From a virus, in the IMG/VR virus record IMGVR_UViG_3300020471_000006, positions 62,001 through 126,000 of that record: DNA of 64,000 bases; one strand, given 5' to 3'. Made by a program: the position numbers and the translations under genes. The stretch's first letter is position 1. The number at the start of each line of letters is the position of its first letter. Under the pieces are notes generated by a model, which worked only from the letters and a program-made list of their open reading frames with translations, was not told the origin of the DNA and did no database searches. Positions 9,001 through 17,900 of the stretch are shown piece after piece.

Positions 9001-11927
9001 ATAGTAATATTGACATTGGTTTCACACCTACAATGTCTACCAATATCTCTAAGGTGCAGATAGGTGGTGCTTATGAGAATAACGAATCATTATCATATAC
9101 ACTTATAGGTACTAAGTCATTCAAGACTAAGGGAGACTTCCAGTTAGGTACAGTTAGAGGACTACTTGACACTGTTAAGTTGACATCTACTGCTGGAACT
9201 GTTGAGTTCTTTGCTGGTAACTCTGCTACATCTAAACTTGACTTTGCTACCAATGCTTCTGAGATCACAATCGCTGGTAAAGGTGGTAAGACTACAGTTA
9301 GAAACAACCTAGTAGTTGATTCTACTGCTAGATTTAACTCTGACATCACACTTTGTGGTGGATTTGCATCTTACTCATTCACAGCATACAGAGCACAGCA
9401 AGGATCTACTGCATTCGCTCATGCTAGTGGAGATCTAGGTAACAATATCTTCAACAGTAATGTTGATTTGATTGAAGTTAAGAGACTCGTTAATACTGAT
9501 GAGAACTACAACGCAATTGATACAGCTGGTACTGGTGATTGGGGTGGATCTGTATTCCAGAATCCAATTACACAGATTGCTGGAACTGTTGAACCTCTAA
9601 CTCTAACAGGTTTGAGTGGTGATCAATATTACTTACCACTTAAGAATCGTCCATACGATTCTAATGGTACTCAGTATATTAATGAGCAAGATATATTACT
9701 CATTGATACTGATGATTCAGGTGGTACTAAGCATCCAGAATTTGTTAAAGTTATTTCTCTTCCAAGAATTAACGTTGCACCTTACTGGATCGTAGTTGAA
9801 AGACTACCATTTGGTACATTCACTGCTACTAGATCTGATCATCCAGATACTACTGCTATCTACAAGTGTACAGTACAGTATAATGCTACTTGGACTACTA
9901 CAACTATAGATGATGCAGGTACTGAGGACAATGTATACCTAGCACAGTTCGGTGGTAATATTGAACTTGGTGATTATATAATCATTGATCGTAAAGATAC
10001 AACTAACCCTGCTAATGGTATCTTTGATCAAGGTGAGGTATTCAAGGTCAAGGTTCTTCTATCTCAGGTTGCTAAGAAACTATCCATTAAGAATGGTTGT
10101 GATACAGCACAAGAAGAAACAGTCTTTGAAGTTGATTCAACAACTGGTGACATAGTTGCTGGTTCAGGTGGTACTACTATAATCAAGGGTACATTTAACC
10201 TTCAAGGTAGTTGTTCAACACCATATACTAACTCAACTACCAATAAGAAGTTAAGTATAACAAATGGTTCTGCCATTAAGACCTTCGAGGTTGACACTTG
10301 TACAGGTGACACAACAATTGGTAACCATCATGGTACAGTCTTCATGCTTGCTGAACAGTATGGTACATCACCTGCTGCATACACTAAGGGTGTTGATGAA
10401 GTACACGTTTACAGACATAATCCAATGTCTGAAATCTCTGGTGGTCCTCTATCAACACTTGCTGCTGCTGTTGTTACTGCAACATCTAACATTGAAATTC
10501 AAGGTAACCTAACATCATTCACTAAGGGTGATCTGGTTGCACTTTATACCACAGCATCTATTGAAATCATTCAAATTACTGATGATCCTTACACAGGTAC
10601 AGGTGGTGAGTTAATTCTACCAACGGCATCTAATGCTGAATATAGTAACGGTGGTAGAGGAATGGAAGGCACTAGTGCTCAAGCATTCTCTATTGGTGCT
10701 AACCTTGTTAAGTTAGACAAGTATGATAGGACTACCACACTCTTACATGATGTTCCTGCATTGCAGGCTGATAGAGCAACAGAACTCAAGGCTAGAACAC
10801 CTAACACGAGTGATATTAGACTTGAAATCTCACTTGCTGATGCTGATCTAATTGCTCCTAAACTTGATTATGTAACTCTTGTAAGAATAGGATCTGAATT
10901 CTTCTTACCTGATTCTGTTGATGGAACACTTGATGCATTCTATGCGATCAAGATGCCTAAGCAGATCAGAGAACCTAATAATGTAGGTACTACACCTGTC
11001 AAACTATTTGGTGGTGGATCCACAACGATCAATCAAGATCTTGAGGTTATCAGTGGTGCTGTTAGAATGTATGGTTCTGATGGTAAGACTCTGGTCATGT
11101 CCATCGCTAACGATGATGGTCACTCAGGTGATGGATCACTAGAAGATCCTAAGACAGATACTGCTGGTCTTACACTTAAGGGTGCTGCTGCATTCTACGG
11201 TGATCTTAAGATTTACTATGATAACTGTCAGATGCATGGAGTCTGTTCAACTGAGACTTCATTCAGAGTTACCAACAGAGAAGGTAACGTCTTGATGGGT
11301 GAAACCTTCTATCAGGCTGGTAAAGTATTATCTGTTGAATCAGCAATTGATCCTATATTCCATATAGATAACTTAGGTGCTGCTGGTGCTGGTGGAACTG
11401 AAGGTCCAAAAGACTTTAAGATCTATCAGAACAATGCTATTGATTCATTCGGTATTGAGAAATACTGGACTGCTGGTGGTGGTAGAAGACACACTTATGT
11501 TGCCTTTGATCCTGGAACTGGTATTGGTCAACAGCAAGACAATTCACTTCAGGTTAACCAAAACTATATGATTAATGCAGCTTCTGGTGCTAACATGGTT
11601 CTATACCTACCAGATAATGCACAGACAGGTGATATGATTAGATTCATTGAACTTAGTGGTAACCTAACATATAATACAAGTTTGATATTACGAGCCAAGA
11701 AAGCAAATAATGTATCGGTAGCGATTCAAGGTGATTCAACTGGTTCGAGGATTGCTGCTGGTTCTGGACAAACATTATCAACAGCATGGGATTCAGGTGA
11801 ATTAATTATACAGACACGCAACGCATCGTTCGGTCTAGTTTACGCTGGTACTGTTGACGTTGAGGGTTCTGCATCTGCACAGACCATTCCTCCAGCACTA
11901 AGAGGATGGTGGTTAATAGAACTATAA
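1..11927 (+). CDS. giant repeat-rich virion/tail-fibre protein, 5' end outside the window
   Basis: The reading frame is already open at base 3 and the first codons match the internal repeats (the ITADG/SLTFTC pattern), so the true start lies upstream. The visible part is 3974 residues. About the first 960 residues are beta-type modules with the signatures SLTFTC, YPR, TVNVG and HTFVSA. Three helical modules of about 135 residues follow (AYGGN, then YxxG and an alanine-rich helix), then four short C-x-D-V type modules. A long region without obvious repeats leads to a fibre-like C-terminal half with motifs such as STARFNSDITL. The protein ends GWWLIEL. Cyanophages encode giant structural proteins of this sort beside the tail-collar genes. 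A fibre or baseplate-attached adhesin role is inferred from repeats and neighbours; no catalytic motif is visible. The next gene starts 4 bases after its stop. Confidence 0.8.
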   Translation, partial: NGDRIKIADGSLTFTCDMDNHATEHAYPRLKDPSNGKWLVISDATTNTFKVNVGQAGASQTYTPTAATYTAATGQLVLTIPNHNIPVGKNITIAQDSLKFRCAMGGTSDIKTYPRSSDPIYSTGTVVTAADATTVTVNVGASPLVSHTPTDASFDPANGLMTLTIGSHNLTVGESVKIADAGVTFTCGQDNNATNHAYPRTTIESHTATMAAYDPDTGIITVTVAGHGMRDGDWVKLADDSLTFTCAQDAHATNHTYPRASDPISNKWVKISNTQTNTFDIQVLDSAPSTNTTDHTFVSAVAGGITQKKDKSYDSPVDITAVTATTITLDVGKSSNTTVHAFVSATADAITSGGNYGHTFVSANYGAVTADITENLFTPTGANYDPATGDLTLTIGSHSLAVGDGITIDDNSLTFKCQMDEEQSNKLYPRPASKGLTATTGTTYNPTTGIVSITTTANHGLKTGDFVKIADGALTFSCGFNGATGTAAEKSYPRPSDPVSGTWIKVTETGVDSFEFQCLEALPSTNTDTHAFVSGVADGITRQTATDRVSGRSVDIIARTANTITVNVGGAGDNQTWTPSAADYNSTTGDLILTIGQHGLREGAGIVLKDNSLTFTCSKDNHTSNHSYPRPGIDPYAGDKSITVNSVGASMHSVSGAEYTPETGVLKLTVNNHGFSNGDYIKLDDESLTLTCDLDGNVSQKKYPRAGFDPVSSRWLKIADKTTNTFEVNVGISSDKSVHSFVSAVANGLHRQNGTITVNIGASPLSNYTPTAASYNAVTGDMVLTIGVHDLQNGEKIKIAPDSLTFQCAKDANATNHTYPRVTDPAYNSDLEIKDATTTTITVNVGAAAANDQYDHTFVNATANAIIYNQRYTHTFVNSVANAVHFEPASPHTFVSAIANSIKHYPTANHTFVRSVAGNIQKETGTFTVNVGVATLSNQYPHQFKSASAGAIQTGGAYFHKFVSAVNNSIHKVFTVAGNQQYHNQDCIDDVVDLLEAVADNIAYGGNDKTWDAAYSYKTGAHVAGEEDETNYVFEQAREMAAQALRNQKILVTGHHGLPQVFDKSITFNEADPPTDRFGDARNLVVANKLLIADEAYERMLVQHPGFVPPTGNQQDCKDDIVDFVEEVSYNLAYGGNDRVWEMTDLYVQGMVQEVAGEETQTIQALNHARDLMIQIARNENIVTLGSHGRTQVRDTTITGSVAPHVSNRHADAKNLILANVEFAAEVALGRMIAQFPSYSWQAGYSSADCLDDLKDVVKVVAHNTGYGGNHRVWDAANLYVAGAHAAGSESETIFAFNAVRDIIKEIATNVEVTVGGHTSLTQTRDLTITNGVTNGDCNVVLSAIDTLVAILTGTISDPTSLQGITRTDSVGPCEDMRSAVGVLTKIVTDAISDPSTLSGKKHTVTTSTYDPATGWLTLDIGNHSYTNGTSVHIVDNSLTFTCERDNNATNHTYPRSTDPASNNDPTITGTTATTITVNVGVSSDTSVHTFVSASEKIVVGGVTRTPSVGSCEDVRSTLNSLFKIVIDTVETPTSLDGVTRTISNGACQQVASTITTLYQIITGTINSASYLDSVERNPVPLGLEFGPSINANATSTNSYLHFEFADAVYTALTRTVDNTITQNTTYPQCVDQANAIRQYFANISTIIQTGLGSVPRQQPSQLTTSLSSRATVFTLTQGAGANPHDLETGTPIRLVPRPRYDTQTNSYVDVDKRFVRLPNGFATNETYYVIAPARNTQPENYSANAVFNGSDQTKLMLASSKENAAAGIYLHSAEVEDIHPDIEIDLYQFVLDDNYDLHQYGCVLDGVSNTNIRTDVPHIFDVPFSNITGHTVFFREREGGALPLVGAAYASDTTVADSQGRLLGNRYFFARYQTEKVFTIHKTKSDAEQGVNPITYQPGTYDFNVFANKRQSPMRFDPAFVNPNTNPVIYGKWYLQVENSNNTDQIIKRLREYADGIDKTNDSWFERIKDERPANDRLYRLRYVIPQYLQSVRDPLNGFTIKTRTDETRRIVPQKISLKPVSGGTTKARFSNPVQSNEYIGYTKQEFISNSLNEEIAYDPYKKDVVGNTQFKKVITTQNYISMTIQSGRYVQTGGLTDYLELTVFEHGVTNPALLNTKFNTIKITAPQGGSFTANKTQSVEGNKVEWAGNSSGYGYLHAIMNVPGTTTWHMILKDVVGKIDYDAIDNTRFSQGTAFADLLADADMGKSLVLKDLIKKEYPEFYYRQNGAGVYTITPGDIIEDDASIQYYVESVEDVGQIDDTFYVFNTQEIQKRIYGQQDGIYYLTAVRGNISPLPQGAGNLGNFRNFKFSQPISSLYPLNYKNDPLWYQQLDATLVDPPQTYSAADNYVHGLVRVNDFKGSLTQESVIDLIKNNAFGDNTYTQVSSVVDNRIRAQKGNAASGSEDRLIPIAGDSTVVADQRYYVELRRPSIARAGNHTFEYLGFGPGNYSTGLPQRQEVVLTEIQDFYAQSKKQDGGLVFYTGLNSNGDLYIGNRKIDAITGEEVFLESATLQDSGDDDETLGNLVTTFDTPVTFNEYITVNGGEAQDKRSTFNSPVLINVLGTVRNNPALVISSFVDPAIDDGSLDRSAFVRNVETGGDVVIARNKISAAIFQFNSRRDGQGYKILTHITGATPSNITPDQTGAFNASQIVSYGNAGAPDSGDMLLKGGSIGKSGSLGWIYSNYYTTIGNAVPESLAFNNTNVITLTWATLTNQQLGITSASELRFSGFSDPDFNGTWQVISNGFNPAANTLQFAIGATKNTVNNQNPRMWSDEVAANANITIEYSNSNWKEWGVIGAEAIRTETDAIGDYKLGINTVGRSDKASYSENFVDAKTNPRANLDVVGTAFISGKKITDYASHATDATRTYQDRTDAFMVGGDSSSPTDESTFRVSTANGGRVGVNVTDAELDRSLVVDGESRFTGDARFEEDIEINGGGGANTAQIRTSITTGKVQFFPNAGGTPFTGEVEIAPLGTSIKIADATPSDQFIKIGNFSFHSNIDIGFTPTMSTNISKVQIGGAYENNESLSYTLIGTKSFKTKGDFQLGTVRGLLDTVKLTSTAGTVEFFAGNSATSKLDFATNASEITIAGKGGKTTVRNNLVVDSTARFNSDITLCGGFASYSFTAYRAQQGSTAFAHASGDLGNNIFNSNVDLIEVKRLVNTDENYNAIDTAGTGDWGGSVFQNPITQIAGTVEPLTLTGLSGDQYYLPLKNRPYDSNGTQYINEQDILLIDTDDSGGTKHPEFVKVISLPRINVAPYWIVVERLPFGTFTATRSDHPDTTAIYKCTVQYNATWTTTTIDDAGTEDNVYLAQFGGNIELGDYIIIDRKDTTNPANGIFDQGEVFKVKVLLSQVAKKLSIKNGCDTAQEETVFEVDSTTGDIVAGSGGTTIIKGTFNLQGSCSTPYTNSTTNKKLSITNGSAIKTFEVDTCTGDTTIGNHHGTVFMLAEQYGTSPAAYTKGVDEVHVYRHNPMSEISGGPLSTLAAAVVTATSNIEIQGNLTSFTKGDLVALYTTASIEIIQITDDPYTGTGGELILPTASNAEYSNGGRGMEGTSAQAFSIGANLVKLDKYDRTTTLLHDVPALQADRATELKARTPNTSDIRLEISLADADLIAPKLDYVTLVRIGSEFFLPDSVDGTLDAFYAIKMPKQIREPNNVGTTPVKLFGGGSTTINQDLEVISGAVRMYGSDGKTLVMSIANDDGHSGDGSLEDPKTDTAGLTLKGAAAFYGDLKIYYDNCQMHGVCSTETSFRVTNREGNVLMGETFYQAGKVLSVESAIDPIFHIDNLGAAGAGGTEGPKDFKIYQNNAIDSFGIEKYWTAGGGRRHTYVAFDPGTGIGQQQDNSLQVNQNYMINAASGANMVLYLPDNAQTGDMIRFIELSGNLTYNTSLILRAKKANNVSVAIQGDSTGSRIAAGSGQTLSTAWDSGELIIQTRNASFGLVYAGTVDVEGSASAQTIPPALRGWWLIEL
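30..4480 (+). repeat. about ten degenerate copies of an SLTFTC...YPR beta module
   Basis: The signature SLTFTC or a close variant, followed by a short D/N-rich turn and YPR, recurs near 40, 296, 550, 725, 1230, 1420, 1840, 2060, 2405 and 4315. Each is usually followed by TVNVG and HTFVSA segments. Copies differ in both DNA and protein, so this is an old protein repeat, not a recent DNA tandem array. Confidence 0.85.
2930..4010 (+). repeat. three tandem GGN helical modules
   Basis: Three copies begin near 2940, 3330 and 3735, a spacing of about 400 bases. Each reads C-x-DD followed by a helix, then YGGN, a tryptophan, a Y-x-x-G turn and a helix ending in AR/VRD. A related module is present in the gp7 gene near 44395-44590. 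Confidence 0.7.
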
Positions 11928-11931
11928 AGAC

Positions 11932-13593
11932 ATGACTGCACTCTACGATTCTATCAAAAGTATGAGAACTGCAAAGGTAGGAACTATCCTACCTTGGGGT
12001 GGTGATGGAGGAAATGGTTTCCTTGCTTCTAATATACCTAAAGGGTGGATAGTTTGTTCAGGACAAACAATAAAAGCTTCTGAATATCCATTGTTAGCAG
12101 CAAATTTAGGTGACACCTATGGTGGTAGTATGACTGATGCTCAAGGAGATGATTATCCATTTCCTTATTATGGTTATGATAATGCTACGTTTAGATTACC
12201 TCAACTTTCTAGTACTGCTTTAGTTGATTTGGAGAACACTGATCTTAATCAAACAAAGTATCAAATGAATCAGAATGATGCTCAATCTGTAGTAGGTTCT
12301 TTAGTTTCTGATTATGGTGAGACAACGCCAATTAGTTCAACTTATGAAGCAACTTCTGATATTGATTTCACACTTAATATAGCTGGTAACTTATACTTTA
12401 AGTTCACTGATATAACTTTATTTCAACCTGATTTTGTTGAGACAATATACACATTAAATCGTAAGTTGGGTATTAATCATACTCCTGCACATAGTCATTC
12501 TGATAGAATCACTTCTGTTAACGCAAACCCTACAGGTGTGTTTGTATTCAGAACAGATTCAGGTGTTGAAATGACTGGTTCAACACAGACTACTTGTATG
12601 AATGAGGGACCAAAAGAATGTGTATTGATAGATGATAATCCAACAACATGGCAAGAAGGTGCTACAAGTCTAACATTCTATGGTGATGCAACTCATGAAC
12701 ATACTCTACCACGTTGTGATGGTTTTCAAGAGTTTATACAGGACAGTTCTAATAAAGACTACTGGGGTTTTGTACCTGCTGGTGCTAATAGCTGGCGTAC
12801 AAATGCTAGTGATAGAGGATCTGGACATGCTAGTACAACATACACACAAAATATTTTCAGTAGAGGATTTACTGATGCGTTAAATGCTACTATACCAGTA
12901 GATACACATAAAACTCCATGTCATACTGGATATTATCCTAGACCAATGGAATATAGATCTAGACCAAACTTCTATGGGTATGAAACAGGATCACCAGTAA
13001 GATCTGATGGTTTGGTAGACGATCCTGAGACTGCACCAGTGTTTAGTGTTACTGGTTGTATATTAGATGGTACTAGTAAAATTATATTACCTGCTGGTAC
13101 TGATCTTAGGAGAACTTATGGTACTGCACCAGATACATGGCAACAATGGGATAAAATAGTTCCTTTAATGTATGTTACACCAGTTAATGTTGATGATAAG
13201 TATGATGTATTAAAAGAAGGTACATTTATTCAAACAATGGAACCTGCTGCTGATCTTGGTACTAATCCTACACCACAGTGGGAAGTTACTCTTAATGTAA
13301 GTACACTAGTAACTGGTACATTTGATCTTAAGTTCAGGCATGGTGCATGGCCATGTTCATTGAATCAAGGTGCTACAAATAAAAATCCTCTTGAAACTGC
13401 TTTCAGAGCACATAATCATGGTAGTTTTGAAATTGCTCAGGGTATAGGATCAATGGCTGGTCCTCCATCACATACTGCTGCCAATGCAGATGGTTCTGCA
13501 TTACAAGCACAAAGTTTAGAAAATGCTCTAAATATTTCATGTGATACTACACAACCTTCATTAACTATGACATTTATCATAAAGGCATACTAA
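11932..13593 (+). CDS. tail-collar domain short tail-fibre-like protein (553 aa)
   Basis: The N-terminal part has the phage tail-collar pattern (PF07484, as in T4 gp12): GWIVCSGQ, then EYPLLAANLGDTYGG, then FRLPQL near residue 88. Histidine-rich stretches (PAHSHSD, AHNHG) resemble the HxH zinc sites of T4 gp12. The family forms trimeric short fibres under the baseplate that bind the host surface. The start is 4 bases after the giant upstream gene and the stop overlaps the next gene in TAATG, so this is one translational unit with two further collar proteins. The exact fibre role is inferred. Confidence 0.8.
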   Translation: MTALYDSIKSMRTAKVGTILPWGGDGGNGFLASNIPKGWIVCSGQTIKASEYPLLAANLGDTYGGSMTDAQGDDYPFPYYGYDNATFRLPQLSSTALVDLENTDLNQTKYQMNQNDAQSVVGSLVSDYGETTPISSTYEATSDIDFTLNIAGNLYFKFTDITLFQPDFVETIYTLNRKLGINHTPAHSHSDRITSVNANPTGVFVFRTDSGVEMTGSTQTTCMNEGPKECVLIDDNPTTWQEGATSLTFYGDATHEHTLPRCDGFQEFIQDSSNKDYWGFVPAGANSWRTNASDRGSGHASTTYTQNIFSRGFTDALNATIPVDTHKTPCHTGYYPRPMEYRSRPNFYGYETGSPVRSDGLVDDPETAPVFSVTGCILDGTSKIILPAGTDLRRTYGTAPDTWQQWDKIVPLMYVTPVNVDDKYDVLKEGTFIQTMEPAADLGTNPTPQWEVTLNVSTLVTGTFDLKFRHGAWPCSLNQGATNKNPLETAFRAHNHGSFEIAQGIGSMAGPPSHTAANADGSALQAQSLENALNISCDTTQPSLTMTFIIKAY

Positions 13594-14984
13594 TGACAAC
13601 ATTTTACTCTAAAGAGAGAGCAAAATATGGTAATTTGACAGGCCAGGTAATTATGTGGCCAGTAGAATATAATGGAGATCCTGATGCTATTCTCAACAAA
13701 AGAAATTTACCTGCTGGTTATTTAAAATGTGATGGCACAAAATACTATGCAGATGAATATCCACAACTTGCTGCTATTTGTGGAGTAGGTAATGCATGTA
13801 AATTTATTAGAAGAAATATTGATGGGTCACCATTTGATACATTACAAGATAATCAATTTATGGTTCCTGATCTTGGTTCAAAGTATCCAGAACCAACTTC
13901 GGGTGCTAACGCAGGAGTATATAATAATATAAGATTAGATAATGCTTTAGGTAATGAGGTAAGTCGTTCTGGTATAGGTATTGATGCAGTGTCTGCTATT
14001 GGTACTAATGTTAGAATAGATTATAGTGGAACTATTTCAGTACCAAGTCAAGAGATTGATGTTAGAGGTAAACCTTCTTGGTCATATGCTGGTGCAACAC
14101 ATCGTACAGATAATGAAGGTGTAGAGGAAAATACTATTCATCCACATACACATTTCCATTCTGCTGTAAGAGCAAGAAACATGACCACTAATGAAACTAG
14201 TAGTCAAGCTCCATCTGTAATGGGTCAGACAGGTAGGAGAAATGCTAGTACTATAGCTATCCAAGATTGGTTAGATGCTACTACTAACATAAGTAATATA
14301 CCAGGATCTGGTCAGATGCCTTGTCTTGGTAAATCTCAGTGGAGAAGTGGTCTTGGAGCAACTAACCAAATTGGACTTAACGAGACTGTATACTATGGTG
14401 GTTGTCTTGTAACAGATACCAATACAATGTCATGGAGTTGTATAATGAATGTTGATTGGAATGATGCCACTAGAGGTCCAAATGGAGAGTCGTTGAACAG
14501 ACAAACTTTAGCAGGTTCTGCTGATAACTCTAATTTAGCAAAGTTTAGGAATAGTTATCAGTTTTTTGGTATTGGATGTTTTTCACCAGGATCTGGATCA
14601 GTTATCCAATCACCTAACTATATTAATACTCCTAAAACTTATTATCAAGGAGCACCTGGTGTGCCAAATGATTTTGCTGGTAATAGTTTATATGATGTAC
14701 TCCCATTACAATCAGAAGATTCTATTAATGAGAATCGTGCTATACCAGACATTGATCAAGTTACAACAGAAACAGAAGAATTTACTAGAGAGAGTGATCC
14801 AACAATACATAATCATCGAATAGATATAGAAAAAGGTGATCATAACTATCAAGTTAAGACTGCTGCTATTGCTATACCACCTGATAATTTATCAACTACT
14901 ATGACAATAGGGGAAGATTCATCAGTATCAATTGATTCTGCATGTCAACCCTTTATCATTATGGAATTTCTAATCAAGATATGA
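13593..14984 (+). CDS. tail-collar domain fibre protein (463 aa)
   Basis: A second collar protein. GYLKCDG, then DEYPQLAAICG, then FMVPDLG repeats the PF07484 order, and the first residues (KYGNLTGQVIMWP) align with the start of the next gene's product. Histidine clusters HPHTHFHS and IHNHRID could hold metal as in T4 gp12. It starts inside the TAATG overlap with the preceding gene and ends in an ATGA overlap with the next. Three collar genes in a row suggest distinct subunits or receptor-binding variants; I cannot tell which. Confidence 0.8.
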   Translation: MTTFYSKERAKYGNLTGQVIMWPVEYNGDPDAILNKRNLPAGYLKCDGTKYYADEYPQLAAICGVGNACKFIRRNIDGSPFDTLQDNQFMVPDLGSKYPEPTSGANAGVYNNIRLDNALGNEVSRSGIGIDAVSAIGTNVRIDYSGTISVPSQEIDVRGKPSWSYAGATHRTDNEGVEENTIHPHTHFHSAVRARNMTTNETSSQAPSVMGQTGRRNASTIAIQDWLDATTNISNIPGSGQMPCLGKSQWRSGLGATNQIGLNETVYYGGCLVTDTNTMSWSCIMNVDWNDATRGPNGESLNRQTLAGSADNSNLAKFRNSYQFFGIGCFSPGSGSVIQSPNYINTPKTYYQGAPGVPNDFAGNSLYDVLPLQSEDSINENRAIPDIDQVTTETEEFTRESDPTIHNHRIDIEKGDHNYQVKTAAIAIPPDNLSTTMTIGEDSSVSIDSACQPFIIMEFLIKI

Positions 14985-17900
14985 CATCAACTCAATCATA
15001 CAGAAATCCTAGACAAGGTTTCTATACAGATCTTACCGTAGATACTACACCAGTGGGTGCTATTGTACCCAATTTAAAGACTGGCACAAATTCATTTGAC
15101 CATAATTTTGTTAAGTATGGTGCTACAGCATTTCCAGTATTAACTGAGTCTGCTGGTAATGCATATCTATTAGGTGATGACCCTGCATATACACATGATG
15201 GTTATCTTTATTGTAATGGTGATGAGTATAATATAGGTGATTTTCCAAGTTTATATCAAATAATTGGCAATAAGTATGGTGGTAGATCTAGTAGTGGTAT
15301 TGATGTAATCACTGGTGGAGAAGGTTATACATCTGCTCCTTCAATAACAATTTCTGATCCTCCTACTGGTGGAATAACAGCAACATGTGAGGCTGTTGTT
15401 GAGTCAGGTAAAATAAAACATATCAATCTTCTTCTTCCTGGTAAGGGATACACAGAACCACCTTCACTAACATTAACTGGAGGTTTTACAGGAAACGGTA
15501 CAGGTAGTAGTATTCAAGGTTATACTAATGTTTTAGCTTACATAGGTGGTATTTTCTATACTGTTGGTAATAATTACACAACTACTCCTTACTCTGGATC
15601 TGGACTTGGATCTGGTGCAACTGTCAATATACTTACAATTGGTACGTATCAGGCTGGTGGTATTGGCACAATTGCTATTGCTAGTGGAGGAACTGGGTAT
15701 GTTGTAGGTGATAAACTTAAAATAAATCATAAGTATCCAGGAGCAATAATGTCTTCCACTTATGTGAGTGGTGAAGGTGCTAATGCAAATAGAACTGGTG
15801 GAGTAACATATGCTGTAGAAGTTTTAAATTCATGGACATCAGCTGATGGTGAGGGTGGAGAATTTAATGTTGTTGTTGCTGCTGATGGTTCTGCTACTCT
15901 TGATTGGGGATCAGATTATATTCCTGGACCTAATGGTAACAGAGGATGGAATTATGTACAGAATGAGACCATAACTATTCCTAGTTCTTCTATTGGTGGT
16001 GGCGATGATCTAGTCATAAAAGTACTGAGTGTTACTGGTGATGGTGAAAGAGGATCTATTGAAGTTACTTCTGTGGGTGCTGGTGGTGCATCATTTGAAG
16101 TAAGATTAGGTAGTGATGGTGAAATTGAAGGCATTAATACTAATAATGTAATGGAGTGGTGGGGTGACCCATACTTAGGAACATTCTGTGTACCTGATTT
16201 AAAAACTAAAAAGGTTGTAGGTAATGGTCCTGTATTTGGTCAGAACTCACCTAACGTAGGTAATTCACAACTTGGTGTTGGTACAACAGGTGGAGCATGG
16301 TATCTTGCCAAAGAACAACAAGATGAATACTTCTCGCTTGGTAGAATAGTTACTAGTGGTTATGATCAAGTTGTTGAGTCAACTGAATGTAGTATTATTG
16401 GTCAACAACAAGTTGAGATAACAATGAGAGAATCTAAACTCTCTGGTGCTCCTCAACATAATCATACAGTATATCATTCAGAACCAGGATTTAATAGTTT
16501 TCAAGCAGAAGCATCTGGTGATAGATATCTTCAAGACTATCGTGAAGGTAAAGGTAGACTTAGTAGATGGTATCCTACTGGTGGTATTGTATTCACACAC
16601 AAACATGGATTACTAAGAAGTCCCATTACAGATAATACTGTTGCTACTTATGATGTATTTGATGCAGTTGGTGGTGCTGGTGGTTGTGGATCAATTAAAG
16701 ATCCATCAGCAACTGATAAGTTTTATATGGCATCAGGTGCTTCTGACGCTGGTACATGGGAATTTCAAACTTATATACCAGAGCCAGTAATGAAAAAATT
16801 TACTGGATCATCTAATATAGGTGGTAGAACAGTTAATAGTGGTGGTACTCCTGTTTATGATTTTTCAGATGAATGGGAATTTACATCACCAGGATCATAT
16901 AGTATAAACTTAGGAAATGTATCAGGTACACCAGACAGATTAATCTATCAAGTTATTGGTGGTGGAGGATCAGGTGCTGCTGGTACTTCTCAAGGTAATG
17001 ATGGTGGTGACAGTGTTATAGTTGTTGGTAGTGAGTTGACATTAACTGCTGAAGGTGGAGCGAAAGGTGGAGCGTCGTCAGGGATGCAAGGTGGAACAGG
17101 TGGTGCAGGTGGTCAAGCAACCAGCAGTGGTAGTGTAAGTGCTGGTGGAGCCCTTAATGGATTTGATGGTGCAAATGGAGCAACTGGACAAACATCACTT
17201 GGATGGCCATTAGCAGATTATCCAAATGATCCTTCGGGTGGAGGTCAAGGTGGTGTTGGTGGTGATTATGGTAAGGGTAGTAATGGTATAAACTTATTGG
17301 TAGGTGGACAGAGTGGTACATTTACTGAAACACTTACTGGTATAACTGGCACTTTCAACTTTGTTAATGCTAGTGGTGGTATAATCACAAATCCATCATC
17401 AGTAAATTTCGTTGTTGCTGGAGGTAAGGGTGGAACTGCTGGTCGTGGTGGATACACAGGATATAATGGTGCTGTTGTATCTGTTGATTTAGTTTCAAGT
17501 GAGTTAGATGAATTCAATCAAGGTACATGGTCATTTGTACGTGGTACTGCTGCTGGTGGTAGAATGAATGGTAGTGGTGATCATGGTGGTAATGGTGGAT
17601 ATGGTGGTGAAGGACACCAAGAAGCAGATGGTGGCGGTGGTGGAGCATGTTCCATAATAAAGAGAGGAACACAAACATTGGTTGGTGCTGGAGGAGGTGG
17701 TGGTGCTGGTGCATCTGGATACGACGGAGGTGCTGGAGTTAATGGTTCAGGACCACCATCAGGGTATTCATCTCCAGACGCTACAACACAGGCATTAGGT
17801 ACAGGTGGCGGTGGTACAGGTGGCCACTACGGATGTATCGGTGGTGGAGGAGGCGGCGGTGGCTCAGGAGTCGCTAGAAACGGTATTACATTTGGTGGTA

